NCBI GenBank assembly: GCA_027493955.1
Contig: JAOSJT010000001.1
Coordinates: forward strand, 3,893,131-3,957,130
Length of the DNA stretch: 64,000 nucleotides
Direction: 5' to 3'
Origin: Bacteroidia bacterium
GTDB lineage: Bacteria > Bacteroidota > Ignavibacteria > SZUA-365
The stretch's first letter is position 1; each line of letters opens with the position of its first letter. The notes under the pieces were generated by a model. It saw only the letters and a program-made list of their open reading frames with translations, had not been told where the DNA came from and made no database searches. Below, piece after piece: positions 44,224 to 53,779 of this stretch. Made by a program: the position numbers and the translations under genes.

Positions 44224-44664
44224 GTATTTCCACCTCCATGAATATCGAAATATACGATGCTCCGGTGACTCGCTCAATCGGAATATTGCATCCGCAGGTA
44301 CGAAGCATCGCGTTCCCCCCCGGATCGGGACACAGTGACTGAGGCGGGTACCTCCGAAGCTGCAGTCGCACCCCTCTGGGTGTCACCGAAGGCACGTGTG
44401 CAGACGCTCCCGGGTATGCTCGACAGGAGAGGCGTTCGAAGTCCGGATGTTCTCCTTTTCCGAAGTGTCCATCGGGTTCGATTCCGCAGGGCAGCGCATT
44501 GACAGGACCGTTTCCTGACACCGGGCATTGATCGTCTCCTTCACGAACGAACATCGTGCCGCAGGTTGAGACGATCAGAGGAATCCCTCGCGACGCTGAG
44601 CAAAGAAGGGCGACGTTGAAATGCGTTGCGTACGGGACAGCTTTTTGCTAATTTTATTTTCTGT
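44224..44664. other. Intergenic region between GNAT and a small exported-protein gene
   Basis: No gene recognised. The left end holds the GNAT promoter-like element; the right end has an AT-rich GCTAATTTTATTTTC box just before the ATG at 44665 that may be a promoter. Open frames on both strands lack motifs. Confidence 0.4.
44246..44259 (-). promoter_or_regulatory. Promoter-like element for the GNAT gene
   Basis: The minus strand reads CATCGTATATTTCG, 22 bases before the ATG at 44223. It is almost identical to the element before the beta-barrel gene at 28797. Motif-based inference. Confidence 0.4.
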
Positions 44665-45066
44665 ATGAAAAACACCGACGCAAGCTTTCTGCTCCGTTTT
44701 TTGGTCGTCCTGACATCGGGAATACTTCTCCTGACACATGTTGTCCAGGCGCGCCAGGGATTACTGCCTGGCGGCAACGGTGAGTGTTTCGAGGAACTCG
44801 ATATCTTTGAAGCGGAATACCGCCTCACACCGGTGGATATTTCCGGGGGCGACAAGGAAGCGAGCATTATTGAAGCTCCGCTGCTCATTCCCGCCCTCAC
44901 AGGTGTTTTCCCATCGGTTGATCACACACTTGCCTCCGCCATCGCAGGCCTTGCCACGAACGCGAATCCGACGATCCACGGGACGCGGCGGGACTATTGC
45001 GGGGATGGACGGCAGTCATTGTTTTTTATCCCGCCGCTTCCTTTCTCCTCGGTTCTTCGCTTATGA
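44665..45066 (+). CDS. Small exported or membrane-anchored protein of unknown function
   Basis: A 133-residue open frame with one strong hydrophobic segment near the N-terminus (FLLRFLVVLTSGILLLTHVV), either a signal peptide or an anchor. The rest is short and contains two Cys (GNGECFEEL and RDYCGDGR) with no known motif. The ATG at 44665 is preceded by an AT-rich box; an upstream in-frame start at 44626 is possible. It precedes a 38-residue membrane peptide gene by 110 bases on the same strand. Could be a real orphan gene; evidence is limited to the leader and frame. Confidence 0.5.
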   Translation: MKNTDASFLLRFLVVLTSGILLLTHVVQARQGLLPGGNGECFEELDIFEAEYRLTPVDISGGDKEASIIEAPLLIPALTGVFPSVDHTLASAIAGLATNANPTIHGTRRDYCGDGRQSLFFIPPLPFSSVLRL

Positions 45067-45176
45067 GATACGGCAGAATTCCGCGATAGCGGAATTCACG
45101 TGACGTTTTCCGCGCCGGGCTCGAATTCGGCGCGGCCGTTTATCCGTATCAAATCCACATTCAGAAGAACACCACA

Positions 45177-45293
45177 ATGGCGAACAACACACAGAACACC
45201 AAACCGCAACTCGGTTTCTACGCATTCATGGGGCTCATGCTTGTCGGCTTTGTCGGCATCCTGGGCTTTGTCATCTATTTGATGTTCCAATAA
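45177..45293 (+). CDS. 38-residue single-helix membrane peptide
   Basis: A short frame from ATG 45177 to TAA 45293. A polar N-terminus (MANNTQNTKPQ) is followed by one continuous membrane helix (FMGLMLVGFVGILGFVIYLM). The amphipathic design, clean Lys/Asn-rich start and single helix look like a genuine small membrane protein rather than chance. Function unknown; it could be a subunit or regulator of a larger membrane complex not in the window. Confidence 0.5.
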   Translation: MANNTQNTKPQLGFYAFMGLMLVGFVGILGFVIYLMFQ

Positions 45294-45584
45294 GAAAAGT
45301 TCCAGAAACACATCCTGGACACGACACACTGATGCGCGGCGAGGGCATGCTTCATGCTCCGCCGCGCATCGGTGCTATTATACGGTTTGCCATGTTGGGG
45401 AGGGAGAGGGCTTGCAGCTGTCTCCATGCCACGGTGTTCAACGCGTTTCAGCGGGGACCTGTCAAGCATCCTCCGCTTGAGCGTGGGCCGATGATGGCGT
45501 GTCTGATAGCTCGTCCATCGAAGACCCCGACCACACGCTGCCGTATGATGATCAGCAGGAGATACTCGTTGCTGCTCGCACGAC

Positions 45585-47771
45585 TCATCGCAAAATGACT
45601 TTGGAGGCCCGCACACCGTCCACACCAACGAGCCGCAGAATGTACACACCCGGAGGCATGACCGAGGAGCTGCGGCCTGTCGTGAATGTTGCGACGTGTA
45701 GTCCGCGTTGATGCACCCCTTCGGTAAGCACGACAGTTTCGCGGCCGAGCATATCGCAGATACTGAGACGTATGTGCTGCTCCCGTTCCAGCGCGAAAGG
45801 GATACGAAGCACAGCGTTGGATGCCAGAGTCAGGGGATTCGGCCAGGCGTCGCCGAGTTGCAGAGCATCGGAGATGTCGCTCAGAGTTTCGACTCCCACC
45901 ACGCCGCCGGTTGTGGTTTTTTGTATCAGTCCGCCATAGCTGAACGCCCAGCCGGTATGCCGGTCCAGGAAGAACCAACCGTTCCAGTACACCTGACCGC
46001 CGAGTGATTCGCGATTCCAGGTGCCGCCTCCATCGTTCGTCCTGTACAGCCAGGCCCAGTCGTCGCTGCCGCTTTCGCTGGAAAGCAAAATGCCATTTGA
46101 TGCATCGAAGAAATGGTACAGTTCCGTATTGAGCTGGGAGATCCGTTTCCAGTTCTGCCCCCCGTCTGTTGTGGAGCAGAGGCGCCCCTGTATTGTGGAG
46201 AAACCACGGTTGATATCCAGAAAACGCATGTCCAGCATCGAAGAACCGGAAGGATCCTGCCGCACATCCCAGGTCTGACCGTCATCCGTGGACACCGCGA
46301 GCGCATTATACAGACTGTAGTAAATCGTGGAGGGAGGGAAAAACTGCATTTCCGATCCAGTGAGAAAAGGCATATTCCCGGCTGTCCTGACGAAGGAGGA
46401 ATCCCAGCTCATACCCGCATCCGTACTTCGATACAGCCGCGCATAGCTGACACCGATAAGCAGCTCCTGGTCGGATATCGCAAGCAGGGATTGCGGGATC
46501 AATTGATCGAACGGGGTATACCGGATGGGAAGTGCGGTGCCGACGGCTTCCCAATTGTGGCCGCGATCCGGACTGCGGAAGAGCTGGTAATCGTTGGACG
46601 TCGAGAAGCCGATGGCATACATCAGTCCGGACGGTGCGACGGAAAATTGCCGCAGCGTGTGACCGCTCGAAGGAATGGACTCATCCCAGCGGTCGCCCCC
46701 GTTCGTGGTGAGCAAGACGGTATTGGAGTATGTGAAAGCGATACCGTCCCGCTGATCGAAGAAATGAATGCCTGCTATCGTACCGATATAGCCCAGCCCG
46801 TGGACTACAGACCAGGACTGCCCCCCATTCTCCGTTCGTAAAATGCGTCCGCCGTCACCCACAAGAAAACCCAACCGGCTGTTGGCGAAGGTCATGGCCG
46901 AAACGTTTGCGTCGGCGAAGGCGGACTCCGTGAGGCTGATATTCCATGTCGCCCCGGCATCGGAGGATTTGTTCACCAAATACCTGCCGGTGCTGAGGCA
47001 GTACACGTCGTTGCCGAGAGCGTTGCCGGCCGCGACATCCATTACGACGCCGAAGCCGAAAATATTCATCTCTTCCCAGGTGGTGCAGCCGTCGAAGGTA
47101 CGCAAAAGTTGTCCCTCGCGACATTGGAACCCGGTGAGACTGTCTGTGAACACGAAACGTTGTAAGCCACGAGCAGGGTAGGCATCATTGGCCAGATTCC
47201 AGGTCTCTCCCGCAGTATTGGTCACCCATGTGTTGCGATTGGTGATCAGCCACCAGGTGTTGGGAGATTGAATGGATATGGACCGGGGTGTTTCCGAGAA
47301 CAGACTCAGCGATGTGATGGCTTGCCAGGTCAGACCGCCATCAACTGATTTGACCAATTCAGCGCCATTGAGAAACGCAACGACGGTTCTTTCGTCCACG
47401 CGGGCGATCTCAGAGGTATAGCCGGCGGCCTGCGTGCTGCCTTGATACACGAGCGTCCAGGAATATGCATTGTCCGTGGATCGGAGGATACGCCGTCGAT
47501 CCGCCGCAATGAGCAGGGTACCGTCGTCCATGCGCACAATATCATGGAGGTCCACGGTGGCGATACGGTAAGACGCCCAGCTGTTCCCTCCGTCGGCGCT
47601 CCAGAGCATAATGCCGTCGTCACATACGGCAACACCGCGCAACTCGTCCAACATGGTGAGGGCATGGACTGTATTGCCACGTGGCAGAGGATTCTGCCAT
47701 TGCCAGCCTTGCGCGGAACTGAGCAGGGGAAGCAGTGGAAAGATGACGAACAACACGCATATTCGCTTCAT
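45585..47771 (-). CDS. Secreted BNR/YCF48-like repeat protein with T9SS domain
   Basis: A 728-residue protein with a signal peptide (ICVLFVIFPLLPLLSSAQ). It carries about a dozen sialidase-type BNR/YCF48 beta-propeller repeats, e.g. VAVCDDGIMLWSADGGNSW, RILRTENGGQSW, LFRSPDRGHNW and RLCSTTDGGQNW. The C-terminus is a T9SS sorting domain (AWPNPLTLASN, LSICDMLGRETVVL, PPGVYILRLV). No sialidase Arg triad or FRIP motif was seen, so an adhesive or structural role is more likely than catalysis. The start codon sits in the arm of an 11-bp inverted repeat. Confidence 0.82.
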   Translation of the reverse strand: MKRICVLFVIFPLLPLLSSAQGWQWQNPLPRGNTVHALTMLDELRGVAVCDDGIMLWSADGGNSWASYRIATVDLHDIVRMDDGTLLIAADRRRILRSTDNAYSWTLVYQGSTQAAGYTSEIARVDERTVVAFLNGAELVKSVDGGLTWQAITSLSLFSETPRSISIQSPNTWWLITNRNTWVTNTAGETWNLANDAYPARGLQRFVFTDSLTGFQCREGQLLRTFDGCTTWEEMNIFGFGVVMDVAAGNALGNDVYCLSTGRYLVNKSSDAGATWNISLTESAFADANVSAMTFANSRLGFLVGDGGRILRTENGGQSWSVVHGLGYIGTIAGIHFFDQRDGIAFTYSNTVLLTTNGGDRWDESIPSSGHTLRQFSVAPSGLMYAIGFSTSNDYQLFRSPDRGHNWEAVGTALPIRYTPFDQLIPQSLLAISDQELLIGVSYARLYRSTDAGMSWDSSFVRTAGNMPFLTGSEMQFFPPSTIYYSLYNALAVSTDDGQTWDVRQDPSGSSMLDMRFLDINRGFSTIQGRLCSTTDGGQNWKRISQLNTELYHFFDASNGILLSSESGSDDWAWLYRTNDGGGTWNRESLGGQVYWNGWFFLDRHTGWAFSYGGLIQKTTTGGVVGVETLSDISDALQLGDAWPNPLTLASNAVLRIPFALEREQHIRLSICDMLGRETVVLTEGVHQRGLHVATFTTGRSSSVMPPGVYILRLVGVDGVRASKVILR

Positions 47772-47772
47772 G

Positions 47773-47818
47773 GCGCACCTTTCAGTTTTCGGGTGAAGCA
47801 CAATTACGAAAGGTGCGC
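47773..47818 (-). promoter_or_regulatory. 11-bp perfect inverted repeat over the start of the BNR protein gene
   Basis: GCGCACCTTTC at 47773-47783 is the exact reverse complement of 47808-47818. On the minus strand the 3' arm contains the AAAGG ribosome-site-like stretch directly before the ATG at 47771, so folding would hide it. It also covers the stop codon of the upstream DUF2231 gene (47804). A regulatory role is inferred. Confidence 0.55.
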
Positions 47819-48298
47819 AGAAATTTTCGCAGGTGCAATCACATTTTCCGTCCCTGTGCTGTCCGGAAGAATGAATCGTTCAGGAGTATGCCGGATGCGG
47901 CCGCCATGCATTGCAGCAAGGTAGACGCTCACAGCCGCGAAGGTAATGACGAAAACGTAGGCGACTTTGCGCTTGCCGGTATACTGTCGTTTGAAATGCA
48001 GGAAAGTCCGCCACAGGGCAGCGGCGAAAAAAACCCAGACGGCGATATTGGCATACGAGATATGGTTCTGCAGATGTGCTGCGGGCGTCACGGCGCGCGC
48101 ATAGGGCTCGGCGAGGTTTCCGCTCAACACCGCAAGGAGAAGGAATGGCAATGCCGCGATCATGAGCGTAAGACCTGTTTCTTCGAAGCGGCGCCGTTGC
48201 AGGAAAAAATCCAGTATGTCAAAAACAGCGCTTCCAATAGCGAACGCGACTGCAAAGTGCACAAGAAATGGATGCCAGGATGCTATGGTTTCGGTCAT
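47804..48298 (-). CDS. DUF2231 family membrane protein
   Basis: A 164-residue membrane protein with four helices. The N-terminal WHPFLVHFAVAFAIGSAVFD matches the DUF2231 signature HPxLVHF. Further histidines at helix ends (LQNHISYANIAV, MHGGRIRHTPE) agree with the family, in which they are suspected heme or metal ligands; this is not proven. The ATG overlaps the YraN stop by four bases. Last gene of the Omp85-UbiA-RNase HII-YraN run before the BNR gene. Confidence 0.83.
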   Translation of the reverse strand: MTETIASWHPFLVHFAVAFAIGSAVFDILDFFLQRRRFEETGLTLMIAALPFLLLAVLSGNLAEPYARAVTPAAHLQNHISYANIAVWVFFAAALWRTFLHFKRQYTGKRKVAYVFVITFAAVSVYLAAMHGGRIRHTPERFILPDSTGTENVIAPAKISAHLS

Positions 48299-48666
48299 GA
48301 TGTATGCATGGCTGTAAATGCGTTTTCGTAATGTACGATGTGCGGCTTCCCCGCGCGAAATATCACGACAATGACATCGAAGCGGCAGTTCAGTTCGCCG
48401 AGGTTTTTGACGTACATGTAGCCCTGTGCTACACGCATCAGTTGCTTCTGCTTTGCAGGTGTTATGGAGTACAGCGCCTCCTCCGGAGCACCGTGACTGC
48501 GCGTTTTCACTTCCACGAACGCAGTCACCTCGCCTTTGGACGCGACAATGTCGATTTCCCCATTGCGACCGAAGTGGAAATTTCTGGTGTGTACGTCGTA
48601 CCCGTTCCGTGCAAGGTAGGCCGCCGCTGCGTCTTCGCCCTCACGGGCCAATTCCTGGGTTGTCAT
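48295..48666 (-). CDS. YraN/UPF0102 endonuclease-like protein
   Basis: A 123-residue protein of the YraN family, which has a PD-(D/E)xK nuclease fold. The core is GRNGEIDIVASKGEVTAFVE followed by VKTRS, preceded by GEDAAAAYLARNGY. It is usually encoded directly after rnhB, as here, but its function is unknown. The start at 48666 lies inside the end of rnhB (26-base overlap); upstream in-frame starts would give no YraN sequence. Overlaps the DUF2231 start by four bases. Confidence 0.93.
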   Translation of the reverse strand: MTTQELAREGEDAAAAYLARNGYDVHTRNFHFGRNGEIDIVASKGEVTAFVEVKTRSHGAPEEALYSITPAKQKQLMRVAQGYMYVKNLGELNCRFDVIVVIFRAGKPHIVHYENAFTAMHTS

Positions 48667-49300
48667 CGAATATCCCTGTTTGTGATGAGATGGATTTGAG
48701 AATGAAGCTGCGTCGGTGCTGCGGACATCTGCCGTGCGCGCGTATCGCCTCGATATGCGCGCGTGTCGCGTACCCCTTATGCACCGCGAAGCCATATTGC
48801 GGAAATTCCTTATCCAGGCGGCGCATGATTGCGTCCCTGTGTGTTTTTGCAAGTATGGACGCGGCGGCGATGCTGAAGCATTGACTGTCGCCTTTTACCA
48901 CCGCCGTGGCGGGAATATCGGAGGGAAACTTCTTATTACCATCAATAAGCAGATGTCCGGGACGGACGCGCAGTCCGTCCACCGCCCGCCGCATTGCCAG
49001 CAGTGTGGCCTGGAGAATGTTTCTGTCGTCAATTTCATCCACCGTGGATTCTGCGATCGCAAAGGCGAGGGCTTTCGCGCGAATGTCCATCGCCAGTAAA
49101 TCACGACGAGCTTCGGAGAGCGCCTTGGAGTCTGCGACGCCCCGGATGACGGTACCGGGTGCGAAAACCACGGCTGCGGCGACAACGGGACCGGCCAGAG
49201 GGCCTCTTCCGGCCTCGTCCACACCGCACACCAGCACCGAGCCGCCCATCATGTACCGCTCTTCGATGCTGCCGTGAGTCTGAAGAAGCGGGGCGGTCAT
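48641..49300 (-). CDS. rnhB: Ribonuclease HII
   Basis: A 219-residue type 2 RNase H. Catalytic acids are visible in CGVDEAGRGPLAGPV (Asp, Glu), HLLIDGNKKFP (Asp) and SIAAASILAKTHRD (Asp), with the C-terminal YATRAHIEAIRAHG. It cuts RNA-DNA hybrids and single ribonucleotides in DNA. The ATG at 49300 overlaps the ubiA stop (ATGA), so the frame extension upstream is rejected. Operon with ubiA and yraN. Confidence 0.95.
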   Translation of the reverse strand: MTAPLLQTHGSIEERYMMGGSVLVCGVDEAGRGPLAGPVVAAAVVFAPGTVIRGVADSKALSEARRDLLAMDIRAKALAFAIAESTVDEIDDRNILQATLLAMRRAVDGLRVRPGHLLIDGNKKFPSDIPATAVVKGDSQCFSIAAASILAKTHRDAIMRRLDKEFPQYGFAVHKGYATRAHIEAIRAHGRCPQHRRSFILKSISSQTGIFDDNPGIGP

Positions 49301-50166
49301 CGGAGACTCCCCGCCGTAAATGCCACTATGCCCGCAACCATTCCCAATTTCAACAGGATACTGGAGCGGCGCAGCACTGCGGGCTCTGTCGTGCGGGTGA
49401 GCGGCAGGACGGCCGCCAGAATGAGCGCATCGACCAGAAAGACGAGAGGCAGGTACCAGAAGGTGAATTGCCGGAGGGTCCACGGCAGCACGGTGGCCAC
49501 GGCGGTGGCGAACAGCAGAATGCCGGCAAGTCGAAGCGATGGCTGCGCCCCGATGAGCAGCGGCAGGGTGCGATGACCGCCCGCCTGATCGCCCGGCATG
49601 TCCTCTACATCCTTGATGATCTCCCGTCCGATATTCACAGCGCAGGCGAAGAAAGCCGGTACGACACCGGCAAAGGGCGCGCCTGCGGCAACTCCGCCAT
49701 AAAGGAATGCCGCACCGGTAACGAGACCGACAACGAGGTTACCCACAATAGGTATGCGCTTGAGCATCGCACTGTAGAGAAACAGGAGCAGTACGCTGCC
49801 GAGGGCAATGGCGAATGCTCCCGGTCCGAGTATCGAGCCAAGCAGCACTCCCACGAGTCCGCATATCGCAGCCCAAACCATGCCTGCTCCGGGAGAGACC
49901 ATGCCTGAGGCGATGGCGCGCCGTGGTTTGTTTATCCGGTCGATACCTCTGTCGAACACATCGTTGATAATGTTACCGGCGGAACCGATCAGCGCAGCCG
50001 ATACGGCGGCCAGGAGCATCGCGGTACTGCTCCACCATGTACCGGTCGCAAGTATGCCGACGGAGAGAATCGCCAGAACGGTCACCATCGCATTCAACGG
50101 ACGCATGAGGGACAGATAGCCCTTCATCACCGTCAGTGCAGGTATGGAGTCAGTTTCCCTTCTCAT
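49297..50166 (-). CDS. UbiA-family prenyltransferase (GGGP-type geranylgeranyltransferase likely)
   Basis: A 289-residue integral membrane protein with about eight or nine helices. Two Mg-binding acidic motifs are seen: NIINDVFDRGIDRINKPRR and REIIKDVEDMPGD. The lack of a ubiquinone-type loop and the motif style match geranylgeranylglycerol-phosphate geranylgeranyltransferases and related UbiA enzymes found in Bacteroidota; substrate is not certain and menaquinone or chlorophyll-type prenylation cannot be excluded. The start shares one base with the Omp85 stop (TGATG). Confidence 0.85.
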   Translation of the reverse strand: MRRETDSIPALTVMKGYLSLMRPLNAMVTVLAILSVGILATGTWWSSTAMLLAAVSAALIGSAGNIINDVFDRGIDRINKPRRAIASGMVSPGAGMVWAAICGLVGVLLGSILGPGAFAIALGSVLLLFLYSAMLKRIPIVGNLVVGLVTGAAFLYGGVAAGAPFAGVVPAFFACAVNIGREIIKDVEDMPGDQAGGHRTLPLLIGAQPSLRLAGILLFATAVATVLPWTLRQFTFWYLPLVFLVDALILAAVLPLTRTTEPAVLRRSSILLKLGMVAGIVAFTAGSLR

Positions 50167-51935
50167 CAGAATTCGTTTATCAGTCCGAAATGAATCTTTC
50201 CGTCTCCCAGCGCATCACCGTAGCCCAGTGCATAGCTGACGCTCATGATACCGAGGCCGGTTTCCAGACGCAGCCCCAGGCCGTAACCGCCGCGGGAAAG
50301 AGACGTCTCTTCGCGTCCCTGTTCCGGGTCGGCGGATTGAAACATATAACCGATATCGTAGAAAGAAAAGGCGAAAGATCGTCGCCCCAGACTGTAGCGC
50401 ATTTCGGCGTTGATCCAGCCGAGCCGTGTTCCGGTGAATTGCTCCTCTCTATAGCCCCGCAAGCTGGCGGCGCCGCCCAGGCGGTACAAGTCGCTCAAGT
50501 CCAATGCACCTCCGCGCAACTCGCGCCCGTGCAGAGAAACAGCGGCGACGACACGGGGCAGAAGTTCGCGATAGGCGGCCGCATCGAGCTCGATGCGTTG
50601 CACGAAATGCGTGGTACGTTCCGATGTCGCGGTGATCGTACGGGTTTTTGTACCGCCATTCCAGGAGTTGCGCAGTTGAATGCCGCTGCGCGGATTATAC
50701 ACATCATCCCTGGTATCGATGAGCAACTGTGCGCCGCCGCTCCACGTCGTGCTGGAAGTGAGGCCCATGATGGTGCTGAATTCCGAAGGGATGACGTCGG
50801 TACGTATCCCACGGGCGGTGAGCTGAACGTCGCGGCCGGCGAGCAAGGTCACCGATGCATCGACGCTGCGGCGTACGTAGGAAGAGTCCTGCTGACGCTG
50901 AAACAATCCCGCCTGAATGTTGAGCGGAAGGCCGAGCAACCAGGGTTCCAGATAGCGGATTTCAAGCTCGGATATGCTCTGTGTTGTCCGTTCCCAGCGA
51001 GCGTCCATGCGCCTGCCGGTACCGAAAATGTTCCTGAACGACACATTCACCAGGCCGGTCAGGTACCCCTCCTCGCCGTCTCGTCGCGGCGGCTGATACC
51101 CGATGACGCCATCGAACAGGTTGGTGCTTCCTTCAGCCACACGCAGCAGGACGCCACCGCGGCCATCGCGGACGTACAATTGCGGATCGGCGACAGATGA
51201 AAAAAAGCGCAGACGCTCGAGACTGCGGCGTGCATCACTCAGCTTCTCGGGGTCGAAAATGGATCCTGTTTCAAGACGCGTTTCACGAAGGATGACCTGT
51301 GTTTTCGTCAGCGCGTTCCCCTCGACGGTGATTTCCGAAATGACGAACAGCTCGCCTTCCTCAATAGTGACGCGGATGTGCGCGCAGGCAAGGTCATCAC
51401 GCTCTGTTACATCGAATGCGGCGAGGTGCAAGGACGCGAAGGGATAGCCCCGCTGCTCGTACAGGTCGAGAATGCGTTCCATGTCTGCGGCGAATACCGC
51501 TTCCGAGAAGAGAGCATTTTCTTTGCTGTCACAGGCCTCGGCCAGCTCCGCGCCGCTCACCGCCGTGCCACCGGAGAAGAGAAGCTCACACACGACAAGA
51601 GCGGGCCCTTCATCCACAGCTATCCGTATGGTCACGTCGCTACTGTCTGTACTCCAGATGTACTCGGAACGGATTACGGAAGCGAAATACAACCCCTGCT
51701 GCAGCGCTCTTGCTTCGATAATACGCGTCGCGGCCAGAGACGCGACGCTGTCGGGACGCAACACACCCGCGGAGCGCAGTTCGCGTTCCAGGTCGCGGTC
51801 ATTCAGGCGCGACAGTCCTTCGAACGCGACATCGACGCGCGTCTGCGCTTCGAGTGCCGAAGCCCGGCAGAAGATGGCCAGCGGAAGAAAAACGTAGCGC
51901 AGCAGGAAAGTTATGTGTCTGTGACTGCGAAACAT
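50166..51935 (-). CDS. Omp85-family outer-membrane protein (BamA/TamA-like)
   Basis: A 589-residue Omp85 protein: signal peptide (FLLRYVFLPLAIFCRASA), about three POTRA domains to residue 260 (e.g. VCELLFSGGTAVSG, VISEITVEGNALTKTQVILR), and a C-terminal 16-stranded barrel with the diagnostic GGAASLRGYREEQF lid-loop motif. It probably inserts or secretes outer-membrane proteins; the small number of POTRAs and the neighbours suggest a TamA-like or accessory paralogue rather than the main BamA. The ATG at 51935 gives the signal peptide; it is divergent from the cytochrome gene. Confidence 0.9.
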   Translation of the reverse strand: MFRSHRHITFLLRYVFLPLAIFCRASALEAQTRVDVAFEGLSRLNDRDLERELRSAGVLRPDSVASLAATRIIEARALQQGLYFASVIRSEYIWSTDSSDVTIRIAVDEGPALVVCELLFSGGTAVSGAELAEACDSKENALFSEAVFAADMERILDLYEQRGYPFASLHLAAFDVTERDDLACAHIRVTIEEGELFVISEITVEGNALTKTQVILRETRLETGSIFDPEKLSDARRSLERLRFFSSVADPQLYVRDGRGGVLLRVAEGSTNLFDGVIGYQPPRRDGEEGYLTGLVNVSFRNIFGTGRRMDARWERTTQSISELEIRYLEPWLLGLPLNIQAGLFQRQQDSSYVRRSVDASVTLLAGRDVQLTARGIRTDVIPSEFSTIMGLTSSTTWSGGAQLLIDTRDDVYNPRSGIQLRNSWNGGTKTRTITATSERTTHFVQRIELDAAAYRELLPRVVAAVSLHGRELRGGALDLSDLYRLGGAASLRGYREEQFTGTRLGWINAEMRYSLGRRSFAFSFYDIGYMFQSADPEQGREETSLSRGGYGLGLRLETGLGIMSVSYALGYGDALGDGKIHFGLINEF

Positions 51936-52070
51936 ATTGAGACAAAATACGGCCCCCGGCAGCGCAGAGAAAGGGTAAAGCGCAGAACGCGCAGCGGGCG
52001 TCTTCACACGACGGGGCTTCATTCCTTCATCGTCCTTCCGTAGCTTGTAAAGGTACATTCCGGAGTCCCG

Positions 52071-53779
52071 ATGCGCACGGTCAAAACGCTCGCGCTTCTT
52101 CTCATGCTCACTGCCTCACTCTCCGCGCAGCATCATCCGGGGGAGGGGTGCGTCGACTGTCATGCGAATCTTGCGCTCGGTGGAACGGTGTTCGTATCCA
52201 ACGATGGAGGCGGCACCAGCGAGGGTGCGGCCATTTCCCTTGTTCGGGAGGACGGTAGCCGTATCATCCTTCCCGCCTCGGACGGAGACGGCCGTATTTT
52301 CTCGCCTTCGCTTGACAGCGGACGCTATCTGATGCGGCTTGGAGCGATCCGGAGCCGTAGCTGGCATACGCTTCCCGCACAGCGGAACTGCAACTCGTGT
52401 CATATTCCCGGCGGCAATCCGGAGGGGATGCGAAGCAAGCGTTTGCCATCGCTCCACACGGAAATTCCTGCGGACAACAGCTGTTTGCCTTGTCATCACT
52501 ATCCGGCCAGTATGAACCTCGCGCAGCTGGTAACCCCGGGGACGCTCAACGCCACCGCCATCAGACCCGCGACGCAGAGCTCCGCGGTAGTCATTCGCGG
52601 AAACACGTATACATTCGATCCGGCGGATTACCGCATTCAGACCCTGCGACCCGATATTTTCGCGGAAGGTCATTACTCCCTCTTCGATGTACTGATCGCT
52701 GTTGCCCGGAGAAACGGCCACAGCGTTGCCCTGCACTGGGACGCCGATTGTATGACGCACTTCATCGATTCCGTGGACGGTATCGCGGGGGATTTCTGGT
52801 ATCATTTCAGTTATGACGCGGGAAGCGGAACAGCCAACGAACTGCAGCATCGTCGTCAGATTCGCTGGGACGAACTTCTCTATCAGCCAGGCGCATGGGT
52901 ACGGCTCGTGGTCGGCGAAGCGGTAAGCGAATTGAAGCAGGAATACCGGGAAGAAATTCAGCGCCAACGCCAATACGGTCACATGATCCCCCAGGTGCGC
53001 ATTGCTATCAACCCCTCGAACTATCACGGAAATCCACCGGAGAGCAATCGGATTACCGTCACACGGAACTGGAGGGACGTGACCGTCAGCGCTCATGACC
53101 TGCGGGCGGAGGGTAGTGATTCTCTGTATCGTTCACCGTTTCAACCTGGTGTAGTCACCGCCATGGACGTGTTATTCTCGCTGCGGGCTCAGGGTTTGCT
53201 CGATGTTGTCGGTACAGCCTATTTCACGCATCTCGCCGGCAAGGTGATGGAAAGCTATCGCGTGCGCAGTCTTGGCTTCCCCGATGCTGGTCTGGCGCAT
53301 GCGTCGGGCAGGCAGGGCTTCGTGTATACGACGGGTAACGGGAGCTTCACGCGACTGGCCAACGATGCCGATGCCAAGCAGCATGTCCATGCGGATATTC
53401 ACGTGATTCACGCCCCCGACTTTGCCGTATGGCGCTGGATCGAGTTGGGAAATCCTTTTTACGAGACGGAGACACCCACAGGACTGGACGAGGTGCTGGC
53501 GGATTACGAGGCCCGGGACAGAGGGTTTCGCTTACAGAGACCCTGGCCGCAACCTTCATCCGCCGCTGTCAACATATCCTGCAATATTTTCGAAGCGGGC
53601 AGCTTCGTGATCGATATTGTGGATGTCGCGGGTCGGCGAATCGCCCTGCTGCATGATGGACCTATTGACCATGTCGGCGTTCATCGCTTCATCTGGGAGG
53701 AAGGGCGGGATTGTATTTCATCCGAATGACGGACGGGAAGAACCTGGATATGCAGAGGGCGTTGAGCGGTATCCGCTGA
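52071..53779 (+). pseudogene. Exported triheme cytochrome c with T9SS tail; frameshift near the 3' end
   Basis: The main frame (52071-53729, 552 residues) has a signal peptide and three CxxCH heme sites: C27-H31, C107-H111 and C138-H142. The C-terminus starts a T9SS-like domain (FVIDIVDVAGRRIALL, GVHRFIWEE) but then breaks to a short tail ending at 53729. In the -1 frame the expected ending continues from about 53700, reading AGLYFIRMTDGKNLDMQRAL and stopping at 53777-53779. So a one-base indel, sequencing error or programmed shift lies near 53690-53710. Divergent from the Omp85 gene. The heme part should act in periplasmic or surface electron transfer; partners unknown. Confidence 0.75.

Noticed and set aside
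44390-44500. Possible tRNA around a GGTTCGATTCC match
   Set aside because: The T-loop-like string is not accompanied by an acceptor stem, D-arm or anticodon arm with correct spacing.
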